From contig NZ_CP080998.1 in the NCBI RefSeq assembly GCF_019645835.1, positions 3,162,001-3,226,000 of the forward strand: a stretch of 64,000 bases of DNA. The letters run 5' to 3'. Each line of letters opens with the position of its first letter. Within the stretch, counting starts at the first letter, position 1. Source of the stretch: Mycolicibacterium holsaticum DSM 44478 = JCM 12374 (GTDB lineage Bacteria; Actinomycetota; Actinomycetes; Mycobacteriales; Mycobacteriaceae). The notes under the pieces were generated by a model. That model worked only from the letters and a program-made list of their open reading frames with translations. It was not told the origin of the DNA and made no database searches. Positions 61,709 through 64,000 of the stretch are shown in pieces. The position numbers were made by a program, and so were the translations under genes.

Positions 61709-61934
61709 GCTTCTCGTAGATCCGCTTGCACTCCGGGCACACCGGTGAGCCGGGCTTGGCCGACTTCGTGACGGGGAACACCTCACCGCACAACGCGACG
61801 ACGTGGGTACCCATGACCGCGCTTTCGGCGATCTTGTCCTTCTTGACGTAGTGGAAGTACTTGGGGATGTCGCTGTCGGTGCCGTCGTCGACGCGTTCGT
61901 CGGTGTCGGTGCGCTCGATGGTCTGGGTTCGCAT
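61698..61934 (-). CDS. DUF3039 protein, Rv2708c-like
   Basis: A 78-residue protein from the ATG giving MRTQTIERTDTDERVDDGTD, as in Rv2708c. The conserved part is PKYFHYVKKDKIAESAVMGT, HVVALCGEVFPVTKSAKPGS and PVCPECKRIYEKLKG. Cys-x-x-Cys plus an upstream Cys and His indicate a small zinc site. Actinobacteria-specific DUF3039; function unknown. Divergent from the DUF3099 gene. Confidence 0.92.
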   Translation of the reverse strand: MRTQTIERTDTDERVDDGTDSDIPKYFHYVKKDKIAESAVMGTHVVALCGEVFPVTKSAKPGSPVCPECKRIYEKLKG

Positions 61935-61999
61935 ATCCCTATTCTGCATTCCCCAGATCCGCCCCGTACAACAGACGACAGGTGTGCGACAGTGGAGGT

Positions 62000-62413
62000 A
62001 TGAAACACGGCCAAGAGCTGAGTTTCGACGACGACGGACGGCCCGTCCTGATCACCCGCGCCGCCCCCGCCTACGAGGAACAGCACCGCCAACGGGTCCG
62101 TAAATACCTCACGCTCATGTCGGTTCGCATCCCGGCGTTGTTGTTCGCCGCGATCGCGTACGGCATCTGGCACAACGGGTTGATTTCGTTGGCGATCGTG
62201 GTGATCTCCATCCCGCTGCCGTGGATGGCGGTGCTGATCGCCAACGATCGGCCGCCGCGCCGCGCCGACGAGCCGCGCCGCTACACCCATTCGGCCCATC
62301 ACGACGCGGTTCCCTCCGCCGAATGGCCCGCGATCGAAGGCGGCGAACGAGCGACGCCGCCAGCGCCACCGCAAGTGGACGTCGAGCAGCCCGAAGGTGA
62401 TGTTCCCAGCTGA
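62000..62413 (+). CDS. DUF3099 membrane protein, Rv2709-like
   Basis: A 137-residue protein; ATG behind GGAGG. N-terminal SFDDDGRPVLITRAAPAYEE is typical of DUF3099, followed by HRQRVRKYLTLMSVRIPALL and two close membrane segments (IPALLFAAIAYGIWHNGLIS and LAIVVISIPLPWMAVLIAND), then a cytosolic tail. In M. tuberculosis it also precedes sigB. Function unknown. Confidence 0.9.
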   Translation: MKHGQELSFDDDGRPVLITRAAPAYEEQHRQRVRKYLTLMSVRIPALLFAAIAYGIWHNGLISLAIVVISIPLPWMAVLIANDRPPRRADEPRRYTHSAHHDAVPSAEWPAIEGGERATPPAPPQVDVEQPEGDVPS

Positions 62414-62496
62414 GGAGCTTCGCACCTGATTCTCAGCACATTCTCAGGTCACCGGAGAAAAACCGCTGATCAACGCGTGTGAACCGGTCGAAGGCT

Positions 62497-62524
62497 GGGA
62501 ACTCTTTCGAGCACGTGGGCGTTG
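62497..62524 (+). promoter_or_regulatory. SigE/SigH-type promoter of sigB
   Basis: GGGAAC at 62497-62502, 17-nt spacer, CGTTG at 62520-62524, 36 bp before the sigB ATG. This is the stress promoter pattern known for mycobacterial sigB, read by SigE and SigH (and SigL). Confidence 0.75.
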
Positions 62525-62560
62525 TAGCTCATGACAGTTCGACCCGATCAGGAGGCCGTC

Positions 62561-63520
62561 ATGGCAAATGCCACCACAAGCCGCGTTGACCACGACCTGG
62601 ACGCCCAGAGTCCGGCCGCTGATCTCGTGCGCGTGTACCTCAACGGCATCGGCAAAACGGCCTTGCTCAATGCCGCCGATGAGGTCGAACTCGCGAAGCG
62701 CATTGAGGCAGGCCTTTACGCAAAGCATCTTCTCGAGACGCGTAAGCGCTTGGGCGAGAACCGCAAACGTGATCTTGCCGCGATCGTCCGCGACGGGGAG
62801 GCAGCCCGACGGCACCTGCTCGAGGCCAACCTTCGGCTGGTGGTGTCGCTGGCCAAGCGCTACACCGGTCGCGGGATGCCGCTCCTGGATCTGATCCAGG
62901 AGGGCAACCTGGGCCTGATCCGAGCGATGGAAAAGTTCGACTACGCCAAGGGATTCAAGTTCTCCACGTACGCCACGTGGTGGATCCGCCAGGCGATTAC
63001 CCGCGGAATGGCCGATCAGAGCCGCACCATCCGGCTACCGGTCCACCTCGTCGAGCAGGTCAACAAGCTGGCCCGGATCAAGCGTGAGATGCACCAGAGC
63101 CTGGGCCGCGAAGCCACCGACGAGGAACTGGCCGAAGAGTCGGGCATCCCGGTGGAGAAGATCACCGACCTGCTCGAGCACAGCCGTGACCCGGTGAGCC
63201 TGGACATGCCGGTCGGCAGCGACGAGGAAGCCCCGCTCGGCGACTTCATCGAGGACGCCGAGGCGATGTCGGCCGAGAACGCGGTGATCTCCGAATTGCT
63301 GCACACCGACATCCGGCACGTGCTGGCTACCCTCGACGAGCGCGAGCAGCAGGTCATCCGGCTGCGCTTCGGGCTCGACGACGGTCAGCCGCGCACCCTG
63401 GACCAGATCGGCAAGCTGTTCGGCCTGTCGCGCGAGCGGGTTCGCCAGATCGAGCGTGAGGTGATGGCCAAGCTGCGCAACGGCGAACGTGCCGACCGGT
63501 TGCGCTCCTACGCCAGCTAG
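62561..63520 (+). CDS. sigB: Principal-like sigma factor SigB
   Basis: A 319-residue sigma factor from the ATG giving [20 protein letters not shown], with GGAGG as RBS. It is slightly shorter at the N-terminus than M. tuberculosis SigB and lacks region 1.1. Region 1.2 [20 protein letters not shown], region 2 [40 protein letters not shown], region 4 [20 protein letters not shown]. Non-essential sigma factor of the stress and stationary-phase response, controlled by the SigE/H-type promoter upstream. The stop region is duplicated (TACGCCAGCTAG twice). Confidence 0.96.
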   Translation: MANATTSRVDHDLDAQSPAADLVRVYLNGIGKTALLNAADEVELAKRIEAGLYAKHLLETRKRLGENRKRDLAAIVRDGEAARRHLLEANLRLVVSLAKRYTGRGMPLLDLIQEGNLGLIRAMEKFDYAKGFKFSTYATWWIRQAITRGMADQSRTIRLPVHLVEQVNKLARIKREMHQSLGREATDEELAEESGIPVEKITDLLEHSRDPVSLDMPVGSDEEAPLGDFIEDAEAMSAENAVISELLHTDIRHVLATLDEREQQVIRLRFGLDDGQPRTLDQIGKLFGLSRERVRQIEREVMAKLRNGERADRLRSYAS

Positions 63521-63541
63521 TACGCCAGCTAGCCGCCGACT

Positions 63542-63573
63542 GACAAGCCCGCCGATAAACCGGCGGGCTTGTC
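63542..63573 (+). terminator. Hairpin between sigB and ideR
   Basis: GACAAGCCCGCCG and CGGCGGGCTTGTC form a perfect 13-bp stem with a 6-nt loop, 21 bp after sigB. No T-run follows, as is common for mycobacterial terminators. Confidence 0.7.
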
Positions 63574-63661
63574 TGATCTCGCCGCACGGCCCAGCGGCCA
63601 CGGCACGTAAGACCCCGGTTTGGCCAGCTAAGCCGGTAGACTCGCCGTGACGGAGGGTGCC

Positions 63662-64000
63662 ATGAACGATCTTGTCGATACCACTGAGATGTACCTGCGG
63701 ACCATCTACGACCTCGAGGAAGAGGGCGTGGTGCCACTGCGTGCGCGCATCGCGGAGCGTCTTGATCAAAGCGGTCCGACCGTGAGCCAGACGGTCTCGC
63801 GGATGGAACGGGACGGGTTGCTGCATGTCGCCGGTGACCGGCATCTCGAGTTGACCGAAAAGGGCCGCCAACTCGCCGTGGCCGTGATGCGCAAGCACCG
63901 GCTGGCCGAGCGGCTGCTCGTCGACGTGATCGGCCTTCCGTGGGAGGAAGTCCATGCCGAGGCGTGCCGCTGGGAGCATGTGATGAGCGAGGACGTCGAA
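63662..64000 (+). CDS. ideR: Iron-dependent repressor IdeR, 3' end outside the window
   Basis: The first 113 codons, ATG behind CGGAGGG, run off the right edge without a stop. N-terminus [20 protein letters not shown], then [20 protein letters not shown] with the DtxR winged-helix recognition helix ([17 protein letters not shown]), and [20 protein letters not shown] leading into the dimerisation/metal domain ([20 protein letters not shown]) with metal-ligand Glu, Cys and His. It represses siderophore genes when loaded with Fe2+. Order sigB-ideR as in M. tuberculosis Rv2710-Rv2711. Confidence 0.95.
   Translation, partial: MNDLVDTTEMYLRTIYDLEEEGVVPLRARIAERLDQSGPTVSQTVSRMERDGLLHVAGDRHLELTEKGRQLAVAVMRKHRLAERLLVDVIGLPWEEVHAEACRWEHVMSEDVE

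Noticed and set aside
1..64000. CRISPR array or rRNA genes
   Set aside because: No regularly spaced direct repeats and no rRNA-like sequence were found; the repeats seen are two palindromic elements and the recombinase half-sites.

Overview
The window comes from the chromosome of a mycobacterium, most likely a fast-growing or environmental one (Mycolicibacterium type). GC is high. From about 19.4 kb to the right edge the gene order follows the Mycobacterium tuberculosis Rv2667-Rv2711 backbone: clpC2, an MPT63-like protein, GNAT, zapE, ribD, hydrolase, aftC, msrB, hemQ-hemY-hemE, DUF3000, rnd, dxs, a TrmA-like methyltransferase, permease, ceoB-ceoC, dut, cei, suhB, ppgK, sigA, sigB, ideR. No database search was possible. 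Rv names are recalled from the M. tuberculosis map.

Layout. (1) About 1-16.4 kb is an accessory island of lower GC and mostly unknown genes: a HEPN-fold protein, tiny zinc-finger genes, coiled-coil and membrane proteins, a PASTA lipoprotein, a DUF2510 protein, an eight-zinc-ribbon protein with an embedded nuclease domain, a serine recombinase beside repeated half-sites, a PknH-type kinase and a DUF4238 protein. It also carries decay marks: a degenerate tRNA-Met, a tRNA 3' end typical of a phage attachment site, an IS256-type transposase tail and a frameshifted gene. (2) About 16.7-19.4 kb holds small secreted proteins, a secreted thermonuclease and a shortened AraC regulator. (3) About 19.4-30.1 kb is backbone, ending with the heme operon hemE-hemY-hemQ. 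(4) About 30.1-33.9 kb is a self-contained SigK module: rskA-sigK facing a membrane molybdopterin oxidoreductase and an MPT83-like fasciclin lipoprotein, with SigK-type promoters readable in front of all three units. (5) About 34-43.5 kb is DUF3000-rnd and dxs interrupted by accessory genes (cspA, nhaA, a pyruvyl transferase, small unknowns). (6) About 43.6-64 kb is backbone again: RNA methyltransferase-permease, the K+ uptake pair ceoB-ceoC, an MFS exporter, dut, cei, suhB, ppgK, sigA, then FkbM and small DUF genes, sigB and the start of ideR.

The strongest non-coding signals are a clpC2 promoter in which two identical 19-bp palindromes lie on the -35 and the -10; two copies of a 53-bp hairpin element, each at the end of a convergent gene pair; the SigK promoter set; a SigE/SigH-type promoter before sigB; and many starts with a TANNNT box 6-7 nt upstream, as expected for leaderless mRNAs.
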